From Planctomycetota bacterium (GTDB lineage: Bacteria > Planctomycetota > J058 > JAJDCQ01): a stretch of 64,000 nucleotides of DNA. The translations under genes and the position numbers were made by a program. Below, one piece after another: positions 36,413 through 44,145 of the stretch; position 1 is the stretch's first letter; each line of letters opens with the position of its first letter. The stretch lies in assembly GCA_029260755.1 (NCBI GenBank), contig JAJDCQ010000052.1:1-64000 (forward strand), written 5' to 3'. The notes under the pieces were generated by a model. That model was not told where the DNA came from. It made no database searches and saw only the letters and a list, made by a program, of their open reading frames with translations.

Positions 36413-38859
36413 GGCGTTCCCCGGAAGCGGATCCAGGCGCCCGCGGTGAACCGATGGCCACAGCCGCGGCGGTGGACGTGGCCGTGGCGGTAGACGAGGC
36501 GGCCTCGCCAGTAGGCGTGCCCGCAGCCGTGATCGCAGACGTGCCCGCGCGGGAGGGCGACGGGGACGTGCGGCGGCTCGGTCCACCAGGCACCGTCGTA
36601 GAGGTGATGGCCGCAGCCGCGGCGATGGATGTGCTTCTCGAGATAGGCCCAGGCCGACCCCGAGTAGGCGTGCCCGCAGTGGCTGTCGTGGACGTGGTCG
36701 CGGGCGACGCGTGGCGTGGGCGTGTCGGCGGCGGCCACGTTGCCCGACGAGGCGTCCGAGGGATCCGGCCAGGTGAGGGTCGGGCGGGCGTCGTCGCCGG
36801 CGCCGGTGAGGGCGAGGGTCAGGACGGCCGGATCGACGAGCCGGAGGACCTCGCCCGCGAGCGGCGGCGGGCGCTCCGCGACCCAGCGCTCGGCGCCGTT
36901 GTCGTAGGCGGCGACGAGGCAGGGGTAGCTCGCGCCGTCGACCTCGACCTCGAGCGACCGACGCTTCAGCGAGGCGAGCTCGTGGCCGCCGCCGGTCGGG
37001 CCGGTCGTGCGGACGAGGACGCCGCGCGCGTCGCCGTCGAGCCCGATCCAGGAGACGGCGGCGACGCCCGTCGCGACGGCGCTCTCCTTGCGGCAGCGAA
37101 GTCGGCCGGCTCCGGTGGTGATCGTGTCGATCACCTCGTCCTCGAGAGGCGGCGGGCGCCTCGGTGACGCCGCGAGCGAGCGCGGGGCGAGCGGGACCTC
37201 GCGCAGCGCGCCGCCGGGGCGCCCGGCCCAGGCGTGAACGACGGTGCCGTTGCTCCGGACGAGGAGGGCGAGGGCGTGGTCGTCGGCCGAGTCGGTGAGC
37301 TCGATCTGCCAGCGGCGCTGCGGGTCGCGTCCGACGGCGGCGACCCGGCGCGTCGATGACGTGCCGTCGTCGAGGGTCGTCGTGGTCTCCGCCCAGCGGC
37401 CGACCGACAGATCGCGAGGGATCGGGAAGACCGGCGGCGCGGTGAGGTGCTCGATCGGATCGAAGAACTTCCGGACCCGCGGGGGCGCGGTGCAACCCGT
37501 CGCGACGGTGAGGATGCACACTAGCAGCGCGACGAGGGCGGCGCGCGCGATCCGTCGATCGACGCGGCGGTCGAGCCACGCGAAGAGCGAGGTGAGGGCG
37601 GAGGCGACGCCGTAGCGGAGCGGCTCGGGCGGGAGCGGAACGAGGAGGCGGCGATCCCAGATCGCCGAGCCCGGGCCGTCGCGGCCGGCGAGGAGGTCGC
37701 TGACCATCCGGCCCGCGTAGGTCGCCTGCGCGACGCCGTGGCCCGCCCAGCCGATCGCGTAGACGACGTTCTCGGCCCGCGTCGCCCGGCCGACGCGCGG
37801 GAGGAAGTCGAGGGAGAACGCGGTCGGGCCGCCCCAGTGACGCTCGATCGGCAGGTCGCGCAGCTCGGGGAAGCGCTCGCGGAACGCCCGCTCGAGGAGC
37901 GCGGCGACGCCGGCGTCGACGTCGGGGAGCGTCCGATTGCCGTAGCCGTAACGGATCAGCTTGCTGCCGCCGACGATCCGGCCGTCGGCGTCGAGGCGCC
38001 AGCTCTCGAGGATCTCGTGGGCGGTGTAGATGCCCTGCTCGCCCGACCACCCGACGGCCGATCGCTGCGTGGGCGAGAGCGGCGCCGTGCGGAAGAGCTG
38101 CACGTGGATCCGCGCCACGTCGGGGACCGGAAGGCCGAGGTCGCCCGTCCAGGCGTTCGTCGCGACGACGAGGTGCGGAGCGCGGACCCGGCCGCCGGCG
38201 GCGTGGGCGGTGAGGACGCGGCCTGGATCGACGCGCCGCACCGGCGACTGCTCGAGCACGCGAACGCCCGCCTCGATCGCCGCCCGGCGAAGGCCGCGGA
38301 CGAGCTTCGCCGGGTTGAGGATCCCGCCGTGCTCCTCGAGGTAGCCGGCGCCGAAGGCTGCCGGAAGATCGAGGGCTCGGGCGTCGCCCGTCGAGAGACG
38401 TCGTCCGGCGACGCCGAGCCGGCCGGCGGCGTCGGCGAGCGCGTCGATCACCGACTCCTGACTCGGATGGACCGAGGCGAGGACGTTGCCGACGCGGCGG
38501 TAGTCGCAGTCGATGCCGAGGCGATCGATCAGGCTCTCGGCGTGGGCGAGCGCCGTCTCGGCGAACGAGACGAGGCGCCGCGACCCCTCGAGGCCGAAGA
38601 GCAGGAGGAGGGTGGGCAGGTCCTTCCCGATCGTCGGCGTGAGGTGTCCCGCGTTGCGCCCGCTCGCGCCGAAGCCGCAGACCGAGGCCTCGAGCACGAC
38701 GACGCGACGGCCTTCGGCGGCGAGGGCGAGGGCCGAGCTCAGCCCGGCGTAGCCGCCGCCAATGATGATGACATCGGCATCGACGTGGCCCTCGAGAGCG
38801 CGCGTCGGCGCCTCGAGGTCGTCGATCCAGGGGCTCGGGATTCGTAGGGCGGCGGCCAC
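36409..38859 (-). CDS. FAD-dependent oxidoreductase fused to a lipoprotein-like region
   Basis: An 816-aa polypeptide with two dissimilar halves. Residues ~25-430 are a DAO-family oxidoreductase: the dinucleotide motif VIIIGGGYAGLSSALALA, GASGRNAGHLTPT, GYLEEHGGILNPAKLVRGL, and NVVYAIGWAGHGVAQAT near the FAD. Relatives oxidise amines or N-methyl amino acids. Its normal end is reached near PPEPLRYGVASALTSLFAWLDRR. A hydrophobic stretch then follows (ALVALLVCILTVATGC, Cys at 456) that looks like a lipoprotein signal, then a beta-rich region, then four HxHxxxCGH repeats at 721-816. Either it is a true fusion or two genes read as one frame because an internal start (GTG at V447) is used. No stop separates the parts. 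Confidence 0.75.
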   Translation of the reverse strand: MAAALRIPSPWIDDLEAPTRALEGHVDADVIIIGGGYAGLSSALALAAEGRRVVVLEASVCGFGASGRNAGHLTPTIGKDLPTLLLLFGLEGSRRLVSFAETALAHAESLIDRLGIDCDYRRVGNVLASVHPSQESVIDALADAAGRLGVAGRRLSTGDARALDLPAAFGAGYLEEHGGILNPAKLVRGLRRAAIEAGVRVLEQSPVRRVDPGRVLTAHAAGGRVRAPHLVVATNAWTGDLGLPVPDVARIHVQLFRTAPLSPTQRSAVGWSGEQGIYTAHEILESWRLDADGRIVGGSKLIRYGYGNRTLPDVDAGVAALLERAFRERFPELRDLPIERHWGGPTAFSLDFLPRVGRATRAENVVYAIGWAGHGVAQATYAGRMVSDLLAGRDGPGSAIWDRRLLVPLPPEPLRYGVASALTSLFAWLDRRVDRRIARAALVALLVCILTVATGCTAPPRVRKFFDPIEHLTAPPVFPIPRDLSVGRWAETTTTLDDGTSSTRRVAAVGRDPQRRWQIELTDSADDHALALLVRSNGTVVHAWAGRPGGALREVPLAPRSLAASPRRPPPLEDEVIDTITTGAGRLRCRKESAVATGVAAVSWIGLDGDARGVLVRTTGPTGGGHELASLKRRSLEVEVDGASYPCLVAAYDNGAERWVAERPPPLAGEVLRLVDPAVLTLALTGAGDDARPTLTWPDPSDASSGNVAAADTPTPRVARDHVHDSHCGHAYSGSAWAYLEKHIHRRGCGHHLYDGAWWTEPPHVPVALPRGHVCDHGCGHAYWRGRLVYRHGHVHRRGCGHRFTAGAWIRFRGTP
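36412..36699 (-). repeat. four HxHxxxCGH repeats at the end of the fusion protein
   Basis: The last 96 residues of the oxidoreductase-lipoprotein polypeptide contain CGH at residues 728-730, 749-751, 779-781 and 800-802. Each is preceded by HVH, HIH, HVC or HVH plus three to four residues, and each is followed by a short aromatic strand (HAYSGSAW, HHLYDGAWW, HAYWRGRL, HRFTAGAW). The spacing alternates about 21 and 30 residues, so the units may be two pairs. Cys/His density suggests metal binding (Zn or Cu), which is inference. Confidence 0.7.
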
Positions 38860-38914
38860 GACGGGAGGGTAAACGACGCGGCGGGATCGCGCGAACGTCC
38901 CCGCCGTCGCAGGG

Positions 38915-39643
38915 TCAGCTGATGTGCGAGACGGCGCGGAACTTCTTTCGGAACATCTTCTCGAGCGCCTTCTCGAGGTCGGGCTTGGTCTTCACCCGCC
39001 CATCGGGGATGGCCTTCGGCCCGCCGAGCTCGATCGCGAAGCGGTAGGCGGGCGCCTCGACGCGGGTGGCGAACTCGCCGGTCATCGGGTTCGAGGTGAG
39101 GCCGATCAGCTTCTTCGGCTGGATCTTCTTGCGGCAGTGCCCGCACGTCTCGGGGAGGGCGCCCTCCTCGTGGAGCAGCACGCCGTCGGGCTTCCCCGGA
39201 GGGTCGATCGTGAGGCGGCCGTCGCACCGGCAGCGGAGCCGGGCGAAGGGCTCGTCGATGCTGCACGATGGGATGACGAGGGGGATCTCGCTGGTCACGA
39301 TCCGCGTCCCGAGGTAGGCGAGCGCCGGCGTCAGGACAGCACGGCCATCCTGGAACGCGAGCTCGTCGTCCGCGGTCGCGCTCGTCTCGGGGGCCTCGAG
39401 CTCGAGCGTCATGGCACGCGCGCCGGGCCCCGCCCGGAGCGCGTCGACCGCGTCGTCGAAGGCGAGGCGCTTCCGGGAGACCTTGCCCGCCTCGCTCAGC
39501 TGGCTGATCCGGATCTGCTTCTCGCGGTCGACCCACTCCTGCTCGGCGAGGAGCTCGATGACGTCGGCGAGCTTCTTCTCGGGCGGCCGCCAGTTCCAGC
39601 TCGCCGCGACCGGGATGACCCGGTGGTAGTGGTAGATTCCCAT
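38915..39643 (-). CDS. hypothetical protein with a zinc-ribbon-like Cys pattern
   Basis: A 242-aa protein starting MGIYHYHRVIPVAASWNWRP. No known family is recognised. A CRC...(~35 residues)...ETCGHCRKK pattern at about 145-185 looks like a split zinc ribbon. The N-terminal half has helices (KKLADVIELLAEQEWVD), and the C-terminal ~50 residues are basic. The minus-strand ATG at 39643 is the only sensible start. A single gene with no clear neighbours in function. Confidence 0.6.
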   Translation of the reverse strand: MGIYHYHRVIPVAASWNWRPPEKKLADVIELLAEQEWVDREKQIRISQLSEAGKVSRKRLAFDDAVDALRAGPGARAMTLELEAPETSATADDELAFQDGRAVLTPALAYLGTRIVTSEIPLVIPSCSIDEPFARLRCRCDGRLTIDPPGKPDGVLLHEEGALPETCGHCRKKIQPKKLIGLTSNPMTGEFATRVEAPAYRFAIELGGPKAIPDGRVKTKPDLEKALEKMFRKKFRAVSHIS

Positions 39644-39899
39644 GGCTTGGGTTGCTTGCTCCCTGCGCGCGACGGTTCGAAGCGCGGGAGTCTAGGGAGG
39701 TTCAGGCCAGGAGTCAATCTCGAAGGGGAAGATTGCCCCGGGATACGGTCTTGATTCGCCCCATCACGCCGCGTCGACACCGTGGCGCCGCGCCGCAAGC
39801 AGCTACTGAGTAGATGTTTACTGCTGCAGGTCGCTTCGGCACGTTGAGTGCGAAGCCGACCCACGTCGCGCGCTCCCAAACGAGGGAAGGACCAGAACG

Positions 39900-40787
39900 A
39901 TGATTCGGAGGTTGGCGGCAGGGATCACGGCGATCGCGCTCACGGCGAGCATGGCGGGGGCGGACGAGCCGCAGAGGTATCGAGTCGCGTTCGAGCGCGC
40001 CACGAAGGTGGGCGACCGTCATTTCGAGCGCTTCGCGATGACCGTCGAGGGGCGGATCGAGCTCCTCGGCGATGGGCCGAGGGCGGGCGAGGTGCGGATC
40101 GACCAGCAACGCGTCGTCGAATGGACCCGAGAGATCGTCGGCCTCGACGCCGGCGGCGACGTCTCGGCCGAACGCCTCACCTTCCACGTCGCGACGATGG
40201 CGATCGAGGGGTCTTCGCGGGAGCTTCCGTTCCAGGGGCAGAGCGTCGACGCGAAGCACTCCGCGGTCGACGACACCTGGGGCTTCCGGGTGACCGACGG
40301 CGAGAAGCCGCTCGACGCGGCCCTCCTGCGGCAGGTCTTCGGGCAGGAGGGTGCGATCGTCGCCGATCGCCAGGGCTTCTTCGCGCCGGGCAAGCCGGTC
40401 GCGGTCGGCGAGCGGTGGCCGATCGACACCGCCGAGCTCGCGCGTCGCCTCGCGGGGAAGGACGCGAAGGTGACGGGCAAGGATGGCGAGCTGACCCTGG
40501 CTCGCCTGGTCGAGCGACCCGGCGGGGCTCGGGCGCTCATCGAGGGCGCGTTCACGGTCGAGACGAGGTCGTTCGGGCCGCTATCGTTCGGGAGGCCCGT
40601 CGAGGCGACGATCCGCGTCTCGCTCGAGACCAGCGTCGCGCCGGATCAGCCTGCGAGCAGCATCCGAATCGTCCTCTCCATCGATGAGGATCACCCCGTG
40701 CCCCTCGCCGGCGGTCGTCACGGGATGTCGATCCGACCCGAGATCGAGATCGCGGTCACCGGATCGACGCGCCGCGAGGCAAAGTGA
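39900..40787 (+). CDS. hypothetical secreted protein
   Basis: A 295-aa protein with a clear signal peptide (MIRRLAAGITAIALTASMAGA, cleavage near ADEPQ). The mature part is a beta-rich domain (RYRVAFERATKVGDRHFERF, ELPFQGQSVDAKHSAVDD, VAVGERWPIDTAELARRL, RALIEGAFTVETRSFG) with no recognised family. AAGGA precedes the ATG at 39900. It lies beyond a 256-base intergenic gap that shows no gene or clear element. Confidence 0.65.
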   Translation: MIRRLAAGITAIALTASMAGADEPQRYRVAFERATKVGDRHFERFAMTVEGRIELLGDGPRAGEVRIDQQRVVEWTREIVGLDAGGDVSAERLTFHVATMAIEGSSRELPFQGQSVDAKHSAVDDTWGFRVTDGEKPLDAALLRQVFGQEGAIVADRQGFFAPGKPVAVGERWPIDTAELARRLAGKDAKVTGKDGELTLARLVERPGGARALIEGAFTVETRSFGPLSFGRPVEATIRVSLETSVAPDQPASSIRIVLSIDEDHPVPLAGGRHGMSIRPEIEIAVTGSTRREAK

Positions 40788-40886
40788 TACGAGCCTTGCG
40801 GCTCGTCGTTCTCACGATCTTCGAGTCGGCGGCAAGAGGGCAAGGACGGGCGGCCCCGGTCGGGGCCGCCCTCGATCACGGCTCGG

Positions 40887-41150
40887 TCAACGGGAGGGAC
40901 GGAGGCCCTCGAGGATCACGAGGCCGTGGTTGTAGTCGGCGATCACGATGTCGGCGATTCCGTCGCCGGTGACGTCGTCCACCTCGACGCCCTGCGGATC
41001 GTAGTGAGATGCGTAAGGGACCGGGTGGGTCGCCTCGGGGTCGAGTCGCCGGTCGCGGTCTGGTGGTAGATCCCCGCGGCGCTCCAGCCGCCGTGGACGG
41101 TCACGACGTCGGCGCGACCGTCACCGTTCACGTCGGCGACGACTCGTCGA
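40887..41150 (-). pseudogene. remnant of an FG-GAP/VCBS-repeat gene, frameshifted and 5'-truncated
   Basis: Two frames on the minus strand join into one sense reading. The upstream part reads VVADVNGDGRADVVTVHGG followed by WSAAGIYHQTATGD. After a one-base shift near 41050 it continues as DPEATHPVPYASHYDPQG, VEVDDVTGDGIADIVIADYN and HGLVILEG, with a TGA at 40887-40889. The DxNGDGxAD patterns are FG-GAP/VCBS calcium-binding repeats. No start codon or further repeats exist upstream, so only the 3' end of a longer gene survives. The rest of 40788-41208 holds no other gene. Confidence 0.65.
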
Positions 41151-41208
41151 GCTATTCTGACATGGCGCGCGCTCCGAACGACCCATCCCGGCGCCCGAGG
41201 GGACGACG

Positions 41209-41385
41209 ATGCCGAAGGACGAGAACGGCCTGGAGCCCGACTGGACCTGGGTGATCCCCGCCCTCGCCGCCGGCCTCGGCGCCGGCATCGGCTTCCTCGT
41301 CACCCGCGACGGAACGGGAGCCATCGTCGGAGTCGCGATCGGAGGAGCCATCGGAGCCCTCCCGATCGTCGCCGGCGGCGGCTGA
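41209..41385 (+). CDS. 58-aa glycine-rich membrane protein
   Basis: A short frame encoding MPKDENGLEPDWTWVIPALA, then AGLGAGIGFLVTRDGTG and AIVGVAIGGAIGALPIVAGGG. It has two glycine-zipper-like hydrophobic helices around a polar turn. GAGGGG lies 7-8 bases before the ATG. Codon use is GC-rich as in real genes. It lies just upstream of tRNA-Pro. It is too small for family assignment; glycine-zipper membrane peptides can be toxins, holins or small structural proteins. Confidence 0.5.
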   Translation: MPKDENGLEPDWTWVIPALAAGLGAGIGFLVTRDGTGAIVGVAIGGAIGALPIVAGGG

Positions 41386-41455
41386 CCCCGACGCTGCCGG
41401 ACGCCGAACTCACCTTGAAACCGAAACCCCGAACGCTAGAATTCCCAAAAGTACC

Positions 41456-41530
41456 CGGGGTGTGGCTCAGCCTGGTTAGAGCACGTGGTTTGGGACCACG
41501 AGGTCGGCGGTTCGAATCCGCCCACCCCGA
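41456..41530 (+). tRNA. tRNA-Pro (anticodon UGG)
   Basis: A 75-base cloverleaf folds completely. The acceptor CGGGGTG pairs with CACCCCG with discriminator A, and C1-G72 is typical of bacterial tRNA-Pro. The D arm is GCTC/GAGC, the anticodon stem CGTGG/CCACG with loop TTTGGGA (anticodon TGG), and the T arm GGCGG-TTCGAAT-CCGCC. CCA is not encoded. Its 3' end is the left copy of an 18-bp direct repeat that bounds a genomic island. Confidence 0.97.
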
Positions 41531-41537
41531 TGAGTTG
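41520..41537. repeat. att-like direct repeat, left copy (tRNA-Pro 3' end)
   Basis: GCCCACCCCGATGAGTTG; bases 41520-41530 belong to the T-stem/acceptor end of the tRNA and keep the tRNA intact. Confidence 0.8.
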
Positions 41538-41611
41538 CAGCAGGTCGAGCCAGAGAGCCGCTCGGACGATGTGGCCGGGTCCCTCGAGGTCCGTGTAGAC
41601 GTCCCTGCGCG

Positions 41612-42817
41612 CTACGTGCCCTGAAGGCCCTCATTGAGGGCCTTCAGGTAGGCTGCGTAGGCGAAGACGCGATTGCGAGATTTGCCAGTCACTTCAGCGA
41701 GGATGCCGAGCTCCTCGAGGAGGTTCACGGCAGAGGTCGCGGTCGGCACGCTGACGCCGGTCGCTTTGGCTGCGCGGGCAATGGACATCAGCGGGTGACG
41801 CTGGAACTCGAAGTGCACTCGAAGTGCAGAGTTCGCGCGCTTTTTCGCCGCCTGAATACGCCCTCGATCGCTGGCGAAGATGCCTGTCAGACGCTGTGCG
41901 GTTGTGACCGCTTCCTCCGCCGTGCTACCGACTCCTTCGCAGAAGAAGGACAGCCACTCCTCCCAGTCTCCATCGGTCCGGACGGACTGAAGGAGCTCGT
42001 AGTATCGGTTGCGATGCGCCTTGAAGTAGAGGCTGAGATAGAGAAGCGGCTCGCGCAGAATCCCCTCTGCGCACAGTAGCAGGGTGATCAGCAGCCGACC
42101 GAGGCGACCATTTCCATCAAGGAAGGGGTGAATCGTCTCGAACTGCACATGCGCAAGCGCCGCCTTGACCAAGACCGGCGTCCGTTCCGGAACATCGTTG
42201 ATGAACTTCTCGAGGCTGTTCATGCAATCCGCGACTCGCTCGGGAGGTGGAGGCACGAACTTGGCATTGCCTGGACGGGTCCCGCCGATCCAGTTTTGCG
42301 AACGCCTGAGCTCACCGGGTTCCAGGTGACTGCCTCGCCCTTCCGCCATGAGAACTTCGTGGATCTCCCGGAGGAGTCGGCCGCAGACGGGGAACGAGTC
42401 GTTCCGCAGTCGCCGAAGCCCATGCTCCAGCGCCTTGACGTAACACGAGACCTCCCGGACATCGTCCATGGGGGCACCCGGAGCCTCATCGATCTCAAAC
42501 AGCAGGAGGTCGTTCAGCGACGACTGGGTCCCCTCAATCTGTGACGAGAGCACCGCCTCCTTTCGGATGTACATGTAAATGAAGAGCACGGTGTCGGGGA
42601 GCAGCGTCGATACGCTGTCTAGCCGGCCGAGAGAAACAAGCGCCTGGTCGTGAAGCTCACGCAATGCAGGAGGGAGCTCTATCGCTGGGTCGGGTGGCAG
42701 GGGCTTTGGGACGAAGGCCAGGACCGGCTCCTCGGGCCCTGAAGGTCCAGATACATAAATGCCTGTCAGACCACGTTTCACGCCACACCTAGCCTCCATA
42801 TGCACGCTTGCGTTCAT
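41612..42817 (-). CDS. Fic family protein (class II, N-terminal inhibitory helix)
   Basis: A 401-aa Fic protein. The catalytic motif is HPFLDGNGRLGR (230-241), matching HPFx(D/E)GNGRxxR, so AMP transfer from ATP to a target hydroxyl is expected. The N-terminal Fic_N region carries the inhibitory motif SSQIEG (91-96; S/TxxxE), which keeps the enzyme autoinhibited. The C-terminus (ARAAKATGVSVPTATSAVNLLEELGILAEV) is a winged-helix DNA-binding region, so it may regulate itself or target DNA-linked proteins. The ATG at 42817 is the longest start; a GTG at 42781 preceded by GGAGG may be the real one. Lower GC than neighbours and the flanking att repeats indicate acquired DNA. Confidence 0.92.
   Translation of the reverse strand: MNASVHMEARCGVKRGLTGIYVSGPSGPEEPVLAFVPKPLPPDPAIELPPALRELHDQALVSLGRLDSVSTLLPDTVLFIYMYIRKEAVLSSQIEGTQSSLNDLLLFEIDEAPGAPMDDVREVSCYVKALEHGLRRLRNDSFPVCGRLLREIHEVLMAEGRGSHLEPGELRRSQNWIGGTRPGNAKFVPPPPERVADCMNSLEKFINDVPERTPVLVKAALAHVQFETIHPFLDGNGRLGRLLITLLLCAEGILREPLLYLSLYFKAHRNRYYELLQSVRTDGDWEEWLSFFCEGVGSTAEEAVTTAQRLTGIFASDRGRIQAAKKRANSALRVHFEFQRHPLMSIARAAKATGVSVPTATSAVNLLEELGILAEVTGKSRNRVFAYAAYLKALNEGLQGT
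41621..41647. promoter_or_regulatory. 12-bp perfect hairpin over the fic 3' end
   Basis: CTGAAGGCCCTC (41621-41632), loop ATT, and GAGGGCCTTCAG (41636-41647) form a perfect 12-bp stem. It lies inside the last codons of fic, overlapping the coding of KALNEGLQGT. There is no T-run. It could protect or process the fic transcript, or slow transcription before the island edge. Confidence 0.5.
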
Positions 42818-42833
42818 TGGAGAGAAGGCTATT

Positions 42834-42883
42834 AAGGAAATTCTGAATTTCCTTTATTATAGAGCCGCGATCTCGAGCTGCAA
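42834..42883 (-). promoter_or_regulatory. fic promoter with an overlapping 21-bp operator palindrome
   Basis: On the minus strand a consensus TATAAT (42861-42856) has TTGCAG (42883-42878) 16 bases upstream as a partial -35. The predicted start site falls inside AAGGAAATTC-T-GAATTTCCTT (42834-42854), a perfect 10-bp inverted repeat. A repressor bound there would block transcription of fic. The winged-helix C-terminus of Fic itself is a candidate binder. Confidence 0.6.
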
Positions 42884-43042
42884 TGCTCAAGTGGTTCCTC
42901 TGGAGCGTTTTGAGCCCACCGCGAGTTGGCGTGACCTGCGCGCCCGCGCACCCACCCGCTGCTATGACCTACAGATCGAGGACTCAGCTTCTCCATGGAA
43001 CTCCCGGTCGCTTGCTTGGGCCGGCTCACTCGTCAATCCGCG

Positions 43043-43996
43043 TCAGCTTGCGGACCGGAATTCCTCGTAGCGCGCCTCGAGTGCTTGGCGATCGGGCTTC
43101 TCCCGAGCGGCTCTGGGTAAGACCAGGAGTCGCTTGCCATGCAGTTCCTGGAGTCCGTGCTTGAGCGTTGGCCCATCGACCTCGTCGAGGACGTCGTTTC
43201 GGACCTCCACCACGTAGTCTTTCGGCCGGACCCCGATGATGAAGCGATCGAACGCCGTGTGATGGAGGGTGCAGAGGGCGAGGCCGTTCGGCACGACCGG
43301 TTGACCTCCCCGGCTGTCGGGGATGATGTGCGCTGCTTCCAGGAACTCCGGGCGACGGAGTCGGCACACGGCGCACGTTCGTTGATAGGCCCGAAGGACG
43401 CGGGCTCGGAAGCTCGCCTGATGGAGTCGTCGTGTCGCGAGGGTCGTTGCGTATCGCCGGCGTGCGGCGACCTCGGCGGCCGGCGCCTCGTCCTCGCTCG
43501 CAAGCGCGGCGGCCTCTCCGGCGTCATCGATGGCGACCGTGAAGGTGAGCGTCGAAGGGTCGTCGGCGACGACATAGACGGGCCAGGTCGCCAGGTAGAG
43601 GCCCTTCTCGAGTCCGTAGAAGTAGATCAGGGGCGCTCGCTGGTGCATCGCCGCTCGGACGGATCGGTTGTAGTGGTTGTCGCGGTCGCGCCTCGGGTCC
43701 GTTCCCTGGTATCGGTATCGGAGGAGGCCGTCGCCGCCAAGGTCGTCCTCGTAGGGGCGCTCGCGCCCTCGGCGCTCCGGGGCGGTCGTCAGGCTGAGGG
43801 CCGCCTCGGGGAGGATCGCGGGTTTCCAGATGCCCGCTGCTCCGAGAAGGGGCACTCTCTTGCCCTCGTAGCTGAAGGAGGTGAGCTCTTTCCACGGGAG
43901 CGGGGCGATCTCGCCGTAGCGCCTCATCAGGCCGGCGAGGTAGTCGAACGCGGCGACACGAACGGCGCGGTCGAGGTCGCGGTCAGAGGAGCTCAC
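43043..43996 (-). CDS. HNH endonuclease, putative modification-dependent restriction enzyme
   Basis: A 317-aa protein. The C-terminal HNH module has CAVC (208-211), the catalytic-type H223 in LEAAHIIPD, N237 in VVPNGLALC, and CTLHHTAFD with zinc ligands. The N-terminal ~155 residues (PYEDDLGGDGLLRYRYQGTD, HYNRSVRAAMHQRAPLIYFYG, WPVYVVADD) form a conserved domain seen ahead of HNH domains in putative restriction enzymes, where it may read DNA modification; that role is inference here. It lies in the same island as fic and on the same strand. GC is intermediate. Confidence 0.82.
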   Translation of the reverse strand: MSSSDRDLDRAVRVAAFDYLAGLMRRYGEIAPLPWKELTSFSYEGKRVPLLGAAGIWKPAILPEAALSLTTAPERRGRERPYEDDLGGDGLLRYRYQGTDPRRDRDNHYNRSVRAAMHQRAPLIYFYGLEKGLYLATWPVYVVADDPSTLTFTVAIDDAGEAAALASEDEAPAAEVAARRRYATTLATRRLHQASFRARVLRAYQRTCAVCRLRRPEFLEAAHIIPDSRGGQPVVPNGLALCTLHHTAFDRFIIGVRPKDYVVEVRNDVLDEVDGPTLKHGLQELHGKRLLVLPRAAREKPDRQALEARYEEFRSAS

Positions 43997-44145
43997 TCAG
44001 GGAGAATAGCGTTGCGAGGCTTGCTGAGCCACGCGAAGATGTTGGTGAGGTTCGAAGCCTCAAGGGTCTGTTGCTGAGGCGGTTAGGTTGCGACCTTGAA
44101 GCGCCGCTCGATGAGCTCCCCGGTCGTCGGGTAACCTCGCAGACT

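Noticed and set aside
42759..43070. Short plus-strand frame containing LERFEPTASWRDL
   Set aside because: Resembles widespread spurious GFEPPTS-type translations in intergenic DNA; no start context or conserved length, and it overlaps the fic promoter.
41535..44145. Search for an integrase, transposase or excisionase inside the island
   Set aside because: Only Fic and HNH coding regions are present; the remaining gaps are too short for a recombinase.
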